A stretch of DNA of 64,000 nt from Saprospiraceae bacterium (GTDB lineage Bacteria > Bacteroidota > Bacteroidia > Chitinophagales > Saprospiraceae). The translations under genes were made by a program, and so were the position numbers. Of this stretch, positions 1-7,971 are shown piece by piece (within the stretch, counting starts at the first letter, position 1; every line of letters starts with the position of its first letter). The notes beneath the pieces were generated by a model. The model saw only the letters and a program-made list of their open reading frames with translations, ran no database searches and had not been told where the DNA came from. The DNA lies in assembly GCA_016706365.1 (NCBI GenBank), contig JADJJU010000025.1, positions 137,041 to 201,040 of the forward strand. Reading direction: 5' to 3'.

Positions 1-816
1 TTTGAAGGCGGAATATTTGGTACTCCCCCACAATCAGGCAAGCAGCTTGGATTCAATTATAGTTTGAATAATATTTTTGAAGCCAAATATCGGCTGAGGA
101 GTGATACCGCAGACAGGAAATTCAGGCTTTTTGACAATATCAATCTTTCCGGAAATTATAATGCTGCAGCCGATTCATTAAAATTTAGCCAGGTGAATAT
201 CTCAGGAGTCCATCGAATGTTTAAAGGTATGACTACGCTTCAGGCTAATTTAGCGCTCGACCCGTACATGAGGGATGATATGAACAGGCGTATAAATGTT
301 TTTGCCTGGAATGCGGAGAGAAAATTGTTAAAACTAGTCAACTTCAATGCCACTCTAAGCACAGCATTAGCACTTCGAACAGTGAGAGAATGGCTGGAAG
401 GAAAAGATGAAGCCGGGTCCAGTCAACAACCTTCAAATCCGGAATTAGGTCCTCAAAGCCTCTGGGACGTCTTTGACAATTTCACCATCAGTCACACCCT
501 TATGGTGGGCGTAGCAAAAATCGGCGACCGTGATACTTTCATGATTGGAACCAATAATATCCAATTCAATGGAAATCTTCCAATCACCAAAAACTGGCGT
601 ATTACGTTGGGAAGTATCGGATATGATTTCAATAGAAAACAGCTCACTTATCCGGATGTAGGATTCTTTCGGGAACTACATTGCTGGGAAATGGGAATGA
701 CCTGGCAGCCATTAAGAGGTACTTACAATTTTTATATCCGGGTCAAACCTTCTTCCATGGACTTCCTGAAAGTTCCTTATCGCAGAAATAACATAGATGG
801 GCCACAAAGGCTTTAG
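1..816 (+). CDS. lptD: LPS-assembly protein LptD, C-terminal part (5' end outside window)
   Basis: The frame is open from the left edge and stops at TAG 814-816, so about 271 C-terminal residues are present. The segment alternates short beta strands with turns. It contains the word RELHCWEM about 45 residues before the end, then a WQP turn and a strand ending in RVKPSS, which is how the Bacteroidota LptD/OstA-like barrels end. In the family this outer-membrane barrel inserts lipopolysaccharide into the outer leaflet. The gene converges on the LysE gene with only 3 bases between stops. Identification rests on the C-terminal pattern only; the N-terminal OstA-like domain is not visible. A TTG at 64 is internal, not a start. 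Confidence 0.75.
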   Translation, partial: FEGGIFGTPPQSGKQLGFNYSLNNIFEAKYRLRSDTADRKFRLFDNINLSGNYNAAADSLKFSQVNISGVHRMFKGMTTLQANLALDPYMRDDMNRRINVFAWNAERKLLKLVNFNATLSTALALRTVREWLEGKDEAGSSQQPSNPELGPQSLWDVFDNFTISHTLMVGVAKIGDRDTFMIGTNNIQFNGNLPITKNWRITLGSIGYDFNRKQLTYPDVGFFRELHCWEMGMTWQPLRGTYNFYIRVKPSSMDFLKVPYRRNNIDGPQRL

Positions 817-819
817 ATA

Positions 820-1446
820 TTAAAACTGGCTGATCAATTGATACAATCCGGTGATTATCAACACCCCAACACAAGCATAAATTACCTTACTTCCCCTGAA
901 ATAATGATTATTAATCTTTCCCCTGCGATTGACAATGTAAATAATCAACAGTAAAAAGCTAAAAAATCCCACACCTGCACCCGTGCTGAATGCTATGACC
1001 CTGTGTAACCACTCCTCAGGACGAAATCCAAACTGAAAATAAGACAGGAGAATTCCACAGTAAAACAGATAGATCTGAGGATTAAGCAAACCCTGTTGAA
1101 GTCCTGTGATAAAAGGCACACCTTTTCTTATACTTGCTTTACGACCTTTCAGGAATTTCCTGTTGGCTGAGATCAGCAAGTAAACTCCAAATCCAACCAT
1201 AAAAAGTGGGCCTATGATAGCCATAGGCTCCCAGTCCGTAACTATTGGATAAAGCATTTCTGCAGTGAAAACCGCCAATCCCGCAAAAATTAATTCCGCC
1301 AGGCTTCCCCCCGTTGCCACTGCCAGAGCAGCAGATCTGTTTTGCAATGCGGCCCGCATTACATTGACTGATACAGGCCCTGATTGGAAGGACGTAGAAA
1401 AAGTAATCAGAGCAGTCAAAATGAAAATCGTAATGGCTGCTACCAT
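820..1446 (-). CDS. LysE/RhtB-family amino-acid exporter
   Basis: A 208-residue, strongly hydrophobic protein with about six membrane segments, the usual size and layout for LysE/RhtB translocators. The first helix carries the polar stretch SFQSGPVSVNVMR, comparable to the conserved G-P family segment after helix 1. The middle GLQQGLLNPQIYLFY matches the family's second conserved segment (G-x-x-x-x-L-x-N-P). Family members export amino acids or similar small metabolites at the inner membrane; the substrate cannot be read from sequence. It starts with ATG and is transcribed alone, tail to tail with lptD. Confidence 0.85.
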   Translation of the reverse strand: MVAAITIFILTALITFSTSFQSGPVSVNVMRAALQNRSAALAVATGGSLAELIFAGLAVFTAEMLYPIVTDWEPMAIIGPLFMVGFGVYLLISANRKFLKGRKASIRKGVPFITGLQQGLLNPQIYLFYCGILLSYFQFGFRPEEWLHRVIAFSTGAGVGFFSFLLLIIYIVNRRGKINNHYFRGSKVIYACVGVLIITGLYQLISQF

Positions 1447-1635
1447 CGGATTGATTTAAGAAATTAGTAAAGGAAACCCTATGTTACCCCTTTTTTTTCA
1501 AAAGATCAAGTTTTAACCGCAAATACTCTCCAAAACATTGTGATTTCTATAACACATTCTTAAGGAAACTTAATGCCCGGATCTCAGTCTGTCTCCTATA
1601 CGAATCATTCAATCACAATTTTAAATTTTCTTATT

Positions 1636-2322
1636 ATGAAACGCTCAATCATCACCCCGGCCATCGCGATGCTTTTTGTACTCCTTGCTATGGATCTTAG
1701 CGCACAATACAGTGTCGGCGTCAGAGCAGGACTCAACCGCGCCAATGTTTATTTTGAAGAAACAGGATTAGACCCTACAACAAGATACAGAAACATGTTC
1801 TCCGCCGCTGTTTTCGCTGAAATTCCAATCGAAAATGGCTTCTACTTCCAACCAGAAATTGCTTATACCCAGAAGGGATTTTTATTCAGGGAAGGATATG
1901 ACTTTGATGTGCTTTCTTTTCCCGTGACAGCAGGGATTAGTGCCCGCACTCAAATAGATTATATTGAGGCCCCAATGCTTTTAAAATACAAAGCTGATCT
2001 CGGTGCTGTCAAACTATATGCAATGGCAGGACCTTATGCAGGTTACGCTTCTCAAGGAGAAGTTAGACTAAGCACCAATTTCATTGTAGAGATTCCGGTC
2101 TATACTTATGATATTCCTCTTAGCAGCAATACATACCAACGTTGGGAATTTGGTGCCGCAGCCGGTGCAGGTATTGCCATACCAATAGGCCCTGTAGAAA
2201 TTTTCACAGAAGGAAGATACCAAACTGCTTTCACCAATTTCTTCAAAGACCCAATTGTAGAAGGTCGAATGAAAAATCACGGTTTCCAGTGGAACTTCGG
2301 TGTCACAGTCCCTCTGAACTAA
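1636..2322 (+). CDS. Outer-membrane beta-barrel protein (porin-family, OmpA-like barrel)
   Basis: The start at 1636 (MKRSIITPAIAMLF...) is chosen over an in-frame ATG at 1573 because it begins directly with a signal peptide cut near LSAQ. The 228-residue product then shows amphipathic strands: YSVGVRAGLN at the start, EIAYTQKG and MLLKYKADL in the middle, FTEGRYQTAF near the end, and a last strand WNFGVTVPLN. This is the PorT/OMP_b-brl_2 type of small Bacteroidota barrel. Its ligand is unknown. It stands alone and is followed by a strong intrinsic terminator at 2342. Confidence 0.8.
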   Translation: MKRSIITPAIAMLFVLLAMDLSAQYSVGVRAGLNRANVYFEETGLDPTTRYRNMFSAAVFAEIPIENGFYFQPEIAYTQKGFLFREGYDFDVLSFPVTAGISARTQIDYIEAPMLLKYKADLGAVKLYAMAGPYAGYASQGEVRLSTNFIVEIPVYTYDIPLSSNTYQRWEFGAAAGAGIAIPIGPVEIFTEGRYQTAFTNFFKDPIVEGRMKNHGFQWNFGVTVPLN

Positions 2323-2341
2323 TTCAGAAAAAATATCTTTG

Positions 2342-2378
2342 AAATGCCTCTTCTTGCCCCGGAAGAGGCATTTTCTTT
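2342..2378 (+). terminator. Intrinsic terminator of the barrel gene
   Basis: A 12-bp perfect stem pairs 2342-2353 with 2362-2373 (AAATGCCTCTTC / GAAGAGGCATTT) around an 8-base loop and runs into a T-rich tail. It starts 20 bases after the stop of the barrel gene. Because the stem begins with AAA and ends in TTT it could also work in the opposite direction. Confidence 0.85.
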
Positions 2379-2408
2379 TCGTATTCCAGAGGTTGATTGT
2401 GCATAGAC

Positions 2409-2428
2409 GGGTGCACGGTCGTGCACCC
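2409..2428. repeat. Short dispersed-type palindrome
   Basis: Arms GGGTGCAC (2409-2416) and GTGCACCC (2421-2428) flank a 4-base loop, followed by CTACG. Palindromes with GTGCAC cores ending in CCCCTAC are, from memory, a common dispersed repeat type in Bacteroidota and cyanobacterial genomes. Only one copy is seen here, so membership in a family is inference. Confidence 0.5.
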
Positions 2429-2637
2429 CTACGAGCCTATTCTTGCCGGCTGTTTCCTAAATTTCTAAACTCCTAATCTCCTACACTCTTCGGCTGTTTC
2501 TTGCGGCTCGTGTCTCGAAGCTCGTAGCTCGAAGCTTCTTCTCCGGCTGTTCAACATGGCTGCTCTTATATCTCATCTCTTATCTCTTATCGCTGGCTGT
2601 TTCACTCATCATTCATCATTCATAATTCATAATTTCT
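2429..2637. repeat. Degenerate word-repeat region with CGGCTGTT spacers
   Basis: About 200 bases between the convergent barrel and guaD genes consist of short reiterated words. CGGCTGTT recurs about 50-60 bases apart with variants (GGCTGCT, GGCTGTTT). Between the copies lie CTCGTAGCTCGAAGCT, TCTCATCTCTTATCTC and CATCATTCATAATTCATAA. Each block uses its own 6-8-base word. No open frame makes sense here. It looks like short tandemly repeated repetitive (STRR-like) DNA rather than a gene remnant. Confidence 0.6.
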
Positions 2638-3108
2638 TCAATACGCCACCCTGTCCTCCTTCTCATCCCATGTCTTAAAAGCTTCCAACGCCTTTTCCCT
2701 CAGCATTTCATATGCAGGAATGGACCTGTCTGCAGGATTCAGATCAATTTCTTTGTATATAAAATCATCATCGAATCCTATATCTGCGGCATCCGACCTG
2801 GTACAAGCATAGTAGAACTTCTCTGGTCTTGCCCAGTAGATAGCGCCAAGACACATCGGACAAGGTTCGCAGGAGGTATAGATGATGCAACCGTCCAATT
2901 GAAAAGTGCCCAGATTTTTGCAGGCATCTCTGATGGCAACAACTTCAGCATGAGCCGAAGGATCATTAGTGGCCAGAACCATATTATTGCCCCGGCCTAT
3001 GATTACTCCATCCTTAACTACTACTGCTCCGAATGGCCCCCCTTCATTATTTTGCATTCCCTTTAGAGCCAAATCGATCGCTTCCTGCATGAATTTTTCA
3101 TCTTCCAT
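2638..3108 (-). CDS. guaD: Guanine deaminase / nucleoside deaminase
   Basis: A 156-residue member of the cytidine/deoxycytidylate deaminase fold. It shows the zinc motif HAEVVAIRDAC (His ligand plus catalytic Glu, about residues 53-63) and the second motif CEPCPMCLGAIYWARP (two Cys ligands, about 80-95). The region after it, DAADIGFDDDFIYKEI, is characteristic of the GuaD branch (B. subtilis type), which deaminates guanine to xanthine. Length matches GuaD. It is transcribed away from the DUF819 transporter gene, with an 81-base divergent spacer. tRNA adenosine deaminase is less likely because of the C-terminal GuaD signature. Confidence 0.88.
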   Translation of the reverse strand: MEDEKFMQEAIDLALKGMQNNEGGPFGAVVVKDGVIIGRGNNMVLATNDPSAHAEVVAIRDACKNLGTFQLDGCIIYTSCEPCPMCLGAIYWARPEKFYYACTRSDAADIGFDDDFIYKEIDLNPADRSIPAYEMLREKALEAFKTWDEKEDRVAY

Positions 3109-3189
3109 TTCAATATAATTTTAATTTTAGTGCGCTTCAGCAGGCTCCAAACCCTACCTTAGCCCGATATAAATACAAAGTAATAAAAA

Positions 3190-4437
3190 ATGGAACCATA
3201 TATCACCAATGATGCAGTTGTGTTCGGAATCTTAATAGTTGTTTTAGCCCTGATATTTGTATCATCTTCGAGTAAACATCCATTTTTTGTTAAGCTGTAC
3301 ACATTTGTTCCCCCACTATTACTGTGTTACTTCATTCCTGCATTGCTACAGTATCCGCTTGGATTAATTAATGGTGAAGTTTCAGGGTTATATTCAATGG
3401 CATCCAAATACTTGCTTCCTGCAAGTTTAATCCTCCTTTGTGTAGGCATTGACTTCAAAGGTATGTGGAATTTGGGACCCAAGGCGCTGATTATATTCTT
3501 AACCGGAACAGTCAGTGTGATTGTAGGTGGCCCGTTTGCTTTATTTTTTGTTTTGAAATTTGCTCCCGGGATATTACCGGTTGAACCAGAAGAATTATGG
3601 AGAGGATTATCCACTATTGCTGGAAGCTGGATAGGCGGCGGCGCTAATCAGGCTGCTATGAAAGAGATTTTCGCGGTTTCTGACACATTATTTGCATCCA
3701 TGGTAGTTGTCGATGTTATTGTGGCTAATATTTGGATGGGGATCTTACTATATGGTGCAAGCATTACTACCAAAATTGATAAGTGGCTCAAAGCCGACAA
3801 CTCTGCCATCGCTGAGCTCAAAACCAAAATGGAAAATTATCAAAGCTCCATTGCCAAAAACCCAACTACCACCGACATTTTTATCTTGATGGGAGTAGCA
3901 TTTGGATGCGTAGCTTTAGCGCATTTCATGACTGACAATATCACGCCATGGATGAAAAATCATAGCGAATGGCTAGACTCCGTCCGATTAAATACCCTTT
4001 ATTCAGATTTTTTTTGGTTGATTGTCCTGGTCACAACATTCGGGCTTTTACTTTCTATAACCAAGGCCCGTAAACTTGAAGGACTGGGAGCCTCTAAATG
4101 GGGTAGTGTTTTTATTTATATTCTGTTCTCAACTATTGGAATGAAGATGAATCTTAAAGAAATATTCAGTAATCTAAGTTTATTTTCAGTAGGAATCGTA
4201 TGGATGTTGGTGCATATAATTCTGATTATGGTTGTAGCACGAATTATTAAAGCCCCATTTTTTTATGTTGCCGTAGGAAGTCAGGCAAATATAGGGGGAG
4301 CTGCTTCTGCCCCTATTGTTGCTTCAGCTTTTTCTCCGGCATTAGCTCCCGTTGGAGTTCTTTTGGCTGTTTTAGGTTATGCCCTCGGAACTTATGGAGG
4401 CATCATTTGTGCATTGCTGATGCAGGCAGTTATCTGA
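3190..4437 (+). CDS. DUF819-family integral membrane protein (putative transporter)
   Basis: A 415-residue protein with about ten hydrophobic helices and no signal peptide. It has two related glycine-rich signatures: GSWIGGGANQAAMKEIF in the first half and GSQANIGGAASAPIVA in the second, which is the internal-repeat pattern of the DUF819 (YjcL-like) family. A hydrophilic segment around residues 195-235 separates the halves. The repeated GG-A motifs suggest a two-lobe secondary transporter; the substrate is not known. Start ATG 3190 lies just after an A-rich leader. The gene ends in front of the long hairpin at 4455. Confidence 0.85.
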   Translation: MEPYITNDAVVFGILIVVLALIFVSSSSKHPFFVKLYTFVPPLLLCYFIPALLQYPLGLINGEVSGLYSMASKYLLPASLILLCVGIDFKGMWNLGPKALIIFLTGTVSVIVGGPFALFFVLKFAPGILPVEPEELWRGLSTIAGSWIGGGANQAAMKEIFAVSDTLFASMVVVDVIVANIWMGILLYGASITTKIDKWLKADNSAIAELKTKMENYQSSIAKNPTTTDIFILMGVAFGCVALAHFMTDNITPWMKNHSEWLDSVRLNTLYSDFFWLIVLVTTFGLLLSITKARKLEGLGASKWGSVFIYILFSTIGMKMNLKEIFSNLSLFSVGIVWMLVHIILIMVVARIIKAPFFYVAVGSQANIGGAASAPIVASAFSPALAPVGVLLAVLGYALGTYGGIICALLMQAVI

Positions 4438-4454
4438 TTTATTTTAGGGCCTCC

Positions 4455-4510
4455 CCCCGAGGTATTCTGAAATTGCAATTCAATAAAATGCAATTTCAGA
4501 ATACTCGGGG
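4455..4510. terminator. Long near-perfect inverted repeat, probable bidirectional terminator
   Basis: Arms of 22-23 bases (4455-4477 and 4489-4510) pair perfectly apart from one bulged G at 4461 or 4462; the loop is 11 bases. The 16-bp core is TATTCTGAAATTGCA-like and the outer part is CCCCGAG/CTCGGGG. It lies between the convergent DUF819 and T9SS genes. There is no T-run next to the arms, so it could instead be a mobile palindromic repeat. Confidence 0.6.
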
Positions 4511-4536
4511 TCGCGCTATCCGCTTTACTTCATAGA

Positions 4537-4554
4537 GACGCATAGTTATGCGTC
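4537..4554. repeat. Short palindrome GACGCATA-GT-TATGCGTC
   Basis: Perfect 8-bp arms 4537-4544 and 4547-4554 are preceded by ATAGA and followed by ACTAC. The layout AGAGACGC...GCGTC resembles the TAGAGACGC dispersed palindromes I recall from cyanobacteria and Bacteroidota. Together with the palindrome at 2409 it suggests a population of small dispersed repeats at gene 3' ends. The rest of the 4438-4628 gap holds nothing else recognisable. Confidence 0.45.
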
Positions 4555-4628
4555 ACTACTCGTGCCCGCTCCTATCGCTGAGGCAGTGTGGGTTTAGAGA
4601 ATGAGCAAAGTGTGTGGATTTTTACACT

Positions 4629-5696
4629 TTATTCCCTCACCATAGAATACACCGCTACCTTATCTTCATAAGTCAATCTCATAAAGTAAATTCCGGAACT
4701 CAGCTCAGGAAATTCCACAGTTTGAACTCCCTTTGCAAACATCAATTCCTGATGATTTACAAGTACTCCTGACGTAGTATACATCTCCAAATCTACCCTG
4801 CCATTCAAAGAGCTGCTAATCTGCACATTCTCTACAAATGGATTGGGACTGATTTCAAATAGATGATTGTATAACAGATCTCTGGTGGAGGAAGTAATAA
4901 ACTCGAAATCTTCTGAATACGACATGCAAACAAAATTTTCAGCATACACATTATAGATTCCATTTTCAGTTGGAGTATAAATAGAATCATTTGCCCCGGA
5001 TATTTCTTCCCCATTGAAAAACCACTGGATAAAAGACAGCTCCTGATCGCTTTCTATTTCAAGTTGAGTACCATTTTGAACAATGGAAATTAAGGCCGGG
5101 ATACCTTCCCTTGTTACAGTAGGAAGCGTATATTGAACAAAATTAGGGCAAATGGAAGGAGCAGCAGATAACTCATATATTCCCGGTTCTGTTACTACCA
5201 ATTCCGGCCCATCTGCATCTTCTATCAACTCTCCGTTGCGATACCACTGGAATAAAGTATCATATGGCAATCCAGCAGTCAAAATTAAGGTATCGGCACC
5301 TCCAAACTGAGTATTATCGCACAACACGAATTCTTCTGTGTTCGGATCAAAACCATAACTCCCGGAAAGAACTAAATAAATGGGCAGAAATGCATATCCA
5401 TCTATCAGTAAACTATCACTGGACTCGGTACATCCTGCATGCGTTACCAAAACAAAAAAAGTTGCGCCTCCAGCCTCATATTGAGACATTTCCAAAGTGA
5501 ATATAGTATCTCCTGCCAGGGCTTCTCCTTCCCGATACCATTGATAGGAATCAAATGTATCCTGAACACTAAGTGTTACAGAATCATCCGGGCAAAGGAT
5601 AGTACTACTGGCCTCCAGCTCAATATTAAAAGGACATTGTGCTGCCAGAAAATTCAAAAGTAATAGTGAAAAGATCGTTGTAAATAAAAATTTCAT
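4629..5696 (-). CDS. Secreted protein with Ig/PKD-like repeats and T9SS type A sorting tail
   Basis: A 355-residue protein starting with a signal peptide cut after LLNFLAAQ. Three similar units carry a core of the form YQWYREGEALAGDT / FQWYRNGELIEDAD / IQWFFNGEEISGAND, each with acidic residues and paired Cys nearby; these resemble Ig-like SprB/PKD-type folds. From about residue 283 the tail ISPNPFVENVQIS...SSGIYFMRLTY is a Por_Secre_tail (type A) sorting domain, so the protein should be exported by T9SS and anchored or released at the surface. The function of the repeats is unknown. It is a single gene on the minus strand. Confidence 0.85.
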   Translation of the reverse strand: MKFLFTTIFSLLLLNFLAAQCPFNIELEASSTILCPDDSVTLSVQDTFDSYQWYREGEALAGDTIFTLEMSQYEAGGATFFVLVTHAGCTESSDSLLIDGYAFLPIYLVLSGSYGFDPNTEEFVLCDNTQFGGADTLILTAGLPYDTLFQWYRNGELIEDADGPELVVTEPGIYELSAAPSICPNFVQYTLPTVTREGIPALISIVQNGTQLEIESDQELSFIQWFFNGEEISGANDSIYTPTENGIYNVYAENFVCMSYSEDFEFITSSTRDLLYNHLFEISPNPFVENVQISSSLNGRVDLEMYTTSGVLVNHQELMFAKGVQTVEFPELSSGIYFMRLTYEDKVAVYSMVRE

Positions 5697-5834
5697 AACA
5701 GTGGTTTTTCATTGAAGAACGAGAAAACTCAATGAAACGGTTTGCTAATCCAATCTGTTATTTTTGTTTTACCCCGATTATAGTAATTTTAAAATCGCAT
5801 TATTATGCTGTATATCAATCATTTATATCAGGAT

Positions 5835-6683
5835 CTATTTCTTAAATCTGAGTGAAGCCAGAACCGGCCAATGGTCAGATGGAAAAACTCCATCATAAAT
5901 TTCTGAGATGCTGAGATATGATTTCACTTCAAAGTCTTGATTACAAAATATATAATCTATCCTTCGCTCCGGATGAACAGGACTAAATCCATTAAAAGTA
6001 CAAGTCGGGCCATGCTTTATTTTAGCTACCTCAAATGCATCCTGCCAGATCTGAGTTTGTTTAAAGCCTGCAATTGATTCCTCTTCCGGAACAGTATTCA
6101 GATCGCCCATGATGATAGCAGGCATAGATGTCGCATTAGCTTTGGCTTGATTTGCTATAAGCTTAAAGCTTTCAGTTCGGGCCATTTTACCAACATGATC
6201 AAAATGGGTATTGTACACAATGAATTGTTTACCCGTTTTGCGATTTCTCAACTGTACCCAGCTTGCAATTCTTGGAAGAGCAGCATCCCATCCTTTACCG
6301 GGTTTTGTAATATCTTCCGCCAGCCAGAATGTGCCATTCTTTTCTTTTTCAAACAGTCGTTTGTTGAAGAAGATTGGTGAAAATTCCCCGGCCTTCTTCC
6401 CGTCATCCCTGCCCACGCCATACCATTCGTAATCAGGCAGATTCTCACTCACATATTCCAACTGATGGAATAAAGCTTCCTGCAGTCCGAAAATATCAGG
6501 GGAATAATATTTGATTTGTGAAATGATTTTTTCCTTTCTGTTCGACCATTGGTTAATCCCGTCTGAAGCGACATCCAGTCTGATATTATATGTCATAACT
6601 GAAATGTCCTGTGCTAACAATGCCTGAATGTTCAGTATTGAAAAAAATATCAGGATCTTGTGACTGCTTTTAGGAATTGTCAT
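5835..6683 (-). CDS. Endonuclease/exonuclease/phosphatase-family hydrolase, exported
   Basis: A 282-residue protein with a signal-like N-terminus (hydrophobic stretch ending ALLAQ) and then the full EEP fold. Visible motifs are VMTYNIRLD (Asn), GLQEAL (metal-binding Glu), NTHFDHVG, MGDLNTVP (Asp/Asn) and SDHWPVLA (final Asp-His pair). All the usual metal and catalytic residues are present. Such proteins cleave phosphodiesters or phosphomonoesters of DNA, lipids or inositol phosphates; the substrate is not predictable. The start overlaps the upstream glycosyltransferase gene by 14 bases, so the two are co-transcribed. Confidence 0.85.
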   Translation of the reverse strand: MTIPKSSHKILIFFSILNIQALLAQDISVMTYNIRLDVASDGINQWSNRKEKIISQIKYYSPDIFGLQEALFHQLEYVSENLPDYEWYGVGRDDGKKAGEFSPIFFNKRLFEKEKNGTFWLAEDITKPGKGWDAALPRIASWVQLRNRKTGKQFIVYNTHFDHVGKMARTESFKLIANQAKANATSMPAIIMGDLNTVPEEESIAGFKQTQIWQDAFEVAKIKHGPTCTFNGFSPVHPERRIDYIFCNQDFEVKSYLSISEIYDGVFPSDHWPVLASLRFKK

Positions 6684-7620
6684 TTTGTTTGGAAATTGAA
6701 CTTAAGTTATGATCATTAATGACATATAACGGACGTTTACGAATGTCAGATTGCATTCGTGAAATATACTCGCCGATAATTCCAATGGCAATCATCTGAA
6801 TTCCCCCAAGAAATAGCACTGAGATAATCAGCGACGCCCAACCCTGAACATAATCCCCGGAAATAAACCTCGAATACAGTGCATACAATCCTACAATGAA
6901 GGCGATAAAGGATACGATAAAACCAAAGTAAGTTACCAGCCGCAACGGAAAATCGGAAAAAGCTGTAATTCCATCCAGGGCAAAACGTATCATTTTGCTC
7001 CAGGTATAGCCGGATTTACCTCCCAATCTTTCGTCCCGATCGTATTCTACAAAACTCTGGCGATAGCCTGCCCAGGCTATTTGACCGCGTAGAAATTTAT
7101 GTCGCTCAGGCATTTGCTTCAGTACTGCTGCCACTTTTTGATGAATGATCCTAAAATCCCCTGTGTCCAGAGGAATATCAACTGCAGTAATCTTTCTTAA
7201 AATCCGATAAAATAATCCTGCTGTCCATCTTTTCAGGAAATGTTCACCTTTTCTCTGCCTGCGCCTTGCATACACAACTTCATAACCTTTTAATGCTTCT
7301 GAATATAAGGTGGGAATTATCTCAGGTGGATCTTGCAGGTCAGCATCCATGATGACAATATATTCTCCTGTTGCATGATCCAGTCCTGCAGATACCGCGA
7401 CCTGATGACCAAAATTTCTTGAAAAATCAATGTACCGAACGCGCTCATCTCTTCTTGCAAGTGATTTGATCCATTCCAGAGATCCGTCATTGCCCCCGTC
7501 ATGTACAAACATCCATTCAGCACTAACTCCCATCTGCCCAATAACCTTATCTGTCCTCTCAAAGAGGGACGGTAGATTACTCAATTCATTATATACAGGG
7601 ATGACTATTGTAATGTCCAT
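6670..7620 (-). CDS. GT2 glycosyltransferase with two C-terminal membrane helices (GtrB/DPM1-like)
   Basis: The protein starts at ATG 7620 (MDITIVIPVYNELSN); a TTG seven codons upstream is an inferior start. The GT-A fold is shown by IVIPVYNE, the acceptor loop DFSRNFGHQVAVSAGL and the metal motif DADLQDPPE around residue 90. Two hydrophobic helices follow residue 225, and the tail IGIIGEYISRMQSDIRKRP is typical of polyprenyl-phosphate glycosyltransferases that charge undecaprenyl phosphate (GtrB, ArnC relatives). It should act on the cytoplasmic face of the inner membrane. It is the middle gene of a YkoF-like / GT2 / EEP operon. Confidence 0.88.
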   Translation of the reverse strand: MDITIVIPVYNELSNLPSLFERTDKVIGQMGVSAEWMFVHDGGNDGSLEWIKSLARRDERVRYIDFSRNFGHQVAVSAGLDHATGEYIVIMDADLQDPPEIIPTLYSEALKGYEVVYARRRQRKGEHFLKRWTAGLFYRILRKITAVDIPLDTGDFRIIHQKVAAVLKQMPERHKFLRGQIAWAGYRQSFVEYDRDERLGGKSGYTWSKMIRFALDGITAFSDFPLRLVTYFGFIVSFIAFIVGLYALYSRFISGDYVQGWASLIISVLFLGGIQMIAIGIIGEYISRMQSDIRKRPLYVINDHNLSSISKQNDNS

Positions 7621-7676
7621 ATTCTGCTGTTCCTGGCACAAAATACGGCAGTTCTACTCAATCCAAAGCCAATTGC

Positions 7677-7946
7677 TTATTCAATTTCAAAGGTTCTGCC
7701 CGGTTCGATGGCTTTGTTGAGATATTTCACCACAACGACCGTATTAACAGATCTTTCCATCACCCAAATACTCAACTCCTGGATTGCAGAAAAAACTGTA
7801 TTCGCTTCCCCTGCTATTTGTGTACTCATATCGTTACTGTGAATACGCAATCCCTCTTTTTGCTTCAGGCCTCTGATGAATTCGATGATAACTTCATCGT
7901 GTTGTTCTCTGAGGGGATACATACTTATCTCTGCTCCTATTTCCAT
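7677..7946 (-). CDS. YkoF-like thiamine/HMP-binding-fold protein
   Basis: An 89-residue cytoplasmic protein without signal peptide. Two segments match single YkoF-type domains: EISMYPLREQHDEVIIEFI at the start and SNDMSTQIAGEANTVF in the middle (family pattern YPL...MSTQ-x-x-GE). The related MTH1187/YkoF proteins bind thiamine or hydroxymethylpyrimidine; a role in thiamine handling is therefore only suggested. It sits 25 bases after the T9SS propeller gene and 56 bases before the glycosyltransferase, within a minus-strand run. Confidence 0.65.
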   Translation of the reverse strand: MEIGAEISMYPLREQHDEVIIEFIRGLKQKEGLRIHSNDMSTQIAGEANTVFSAIQELSIWVMERSVNTVVVVKYLNKAIEPGRTFEIE

Positions 7947-7971
7947 AATATGTTATTTCTATTGAAGAAAT

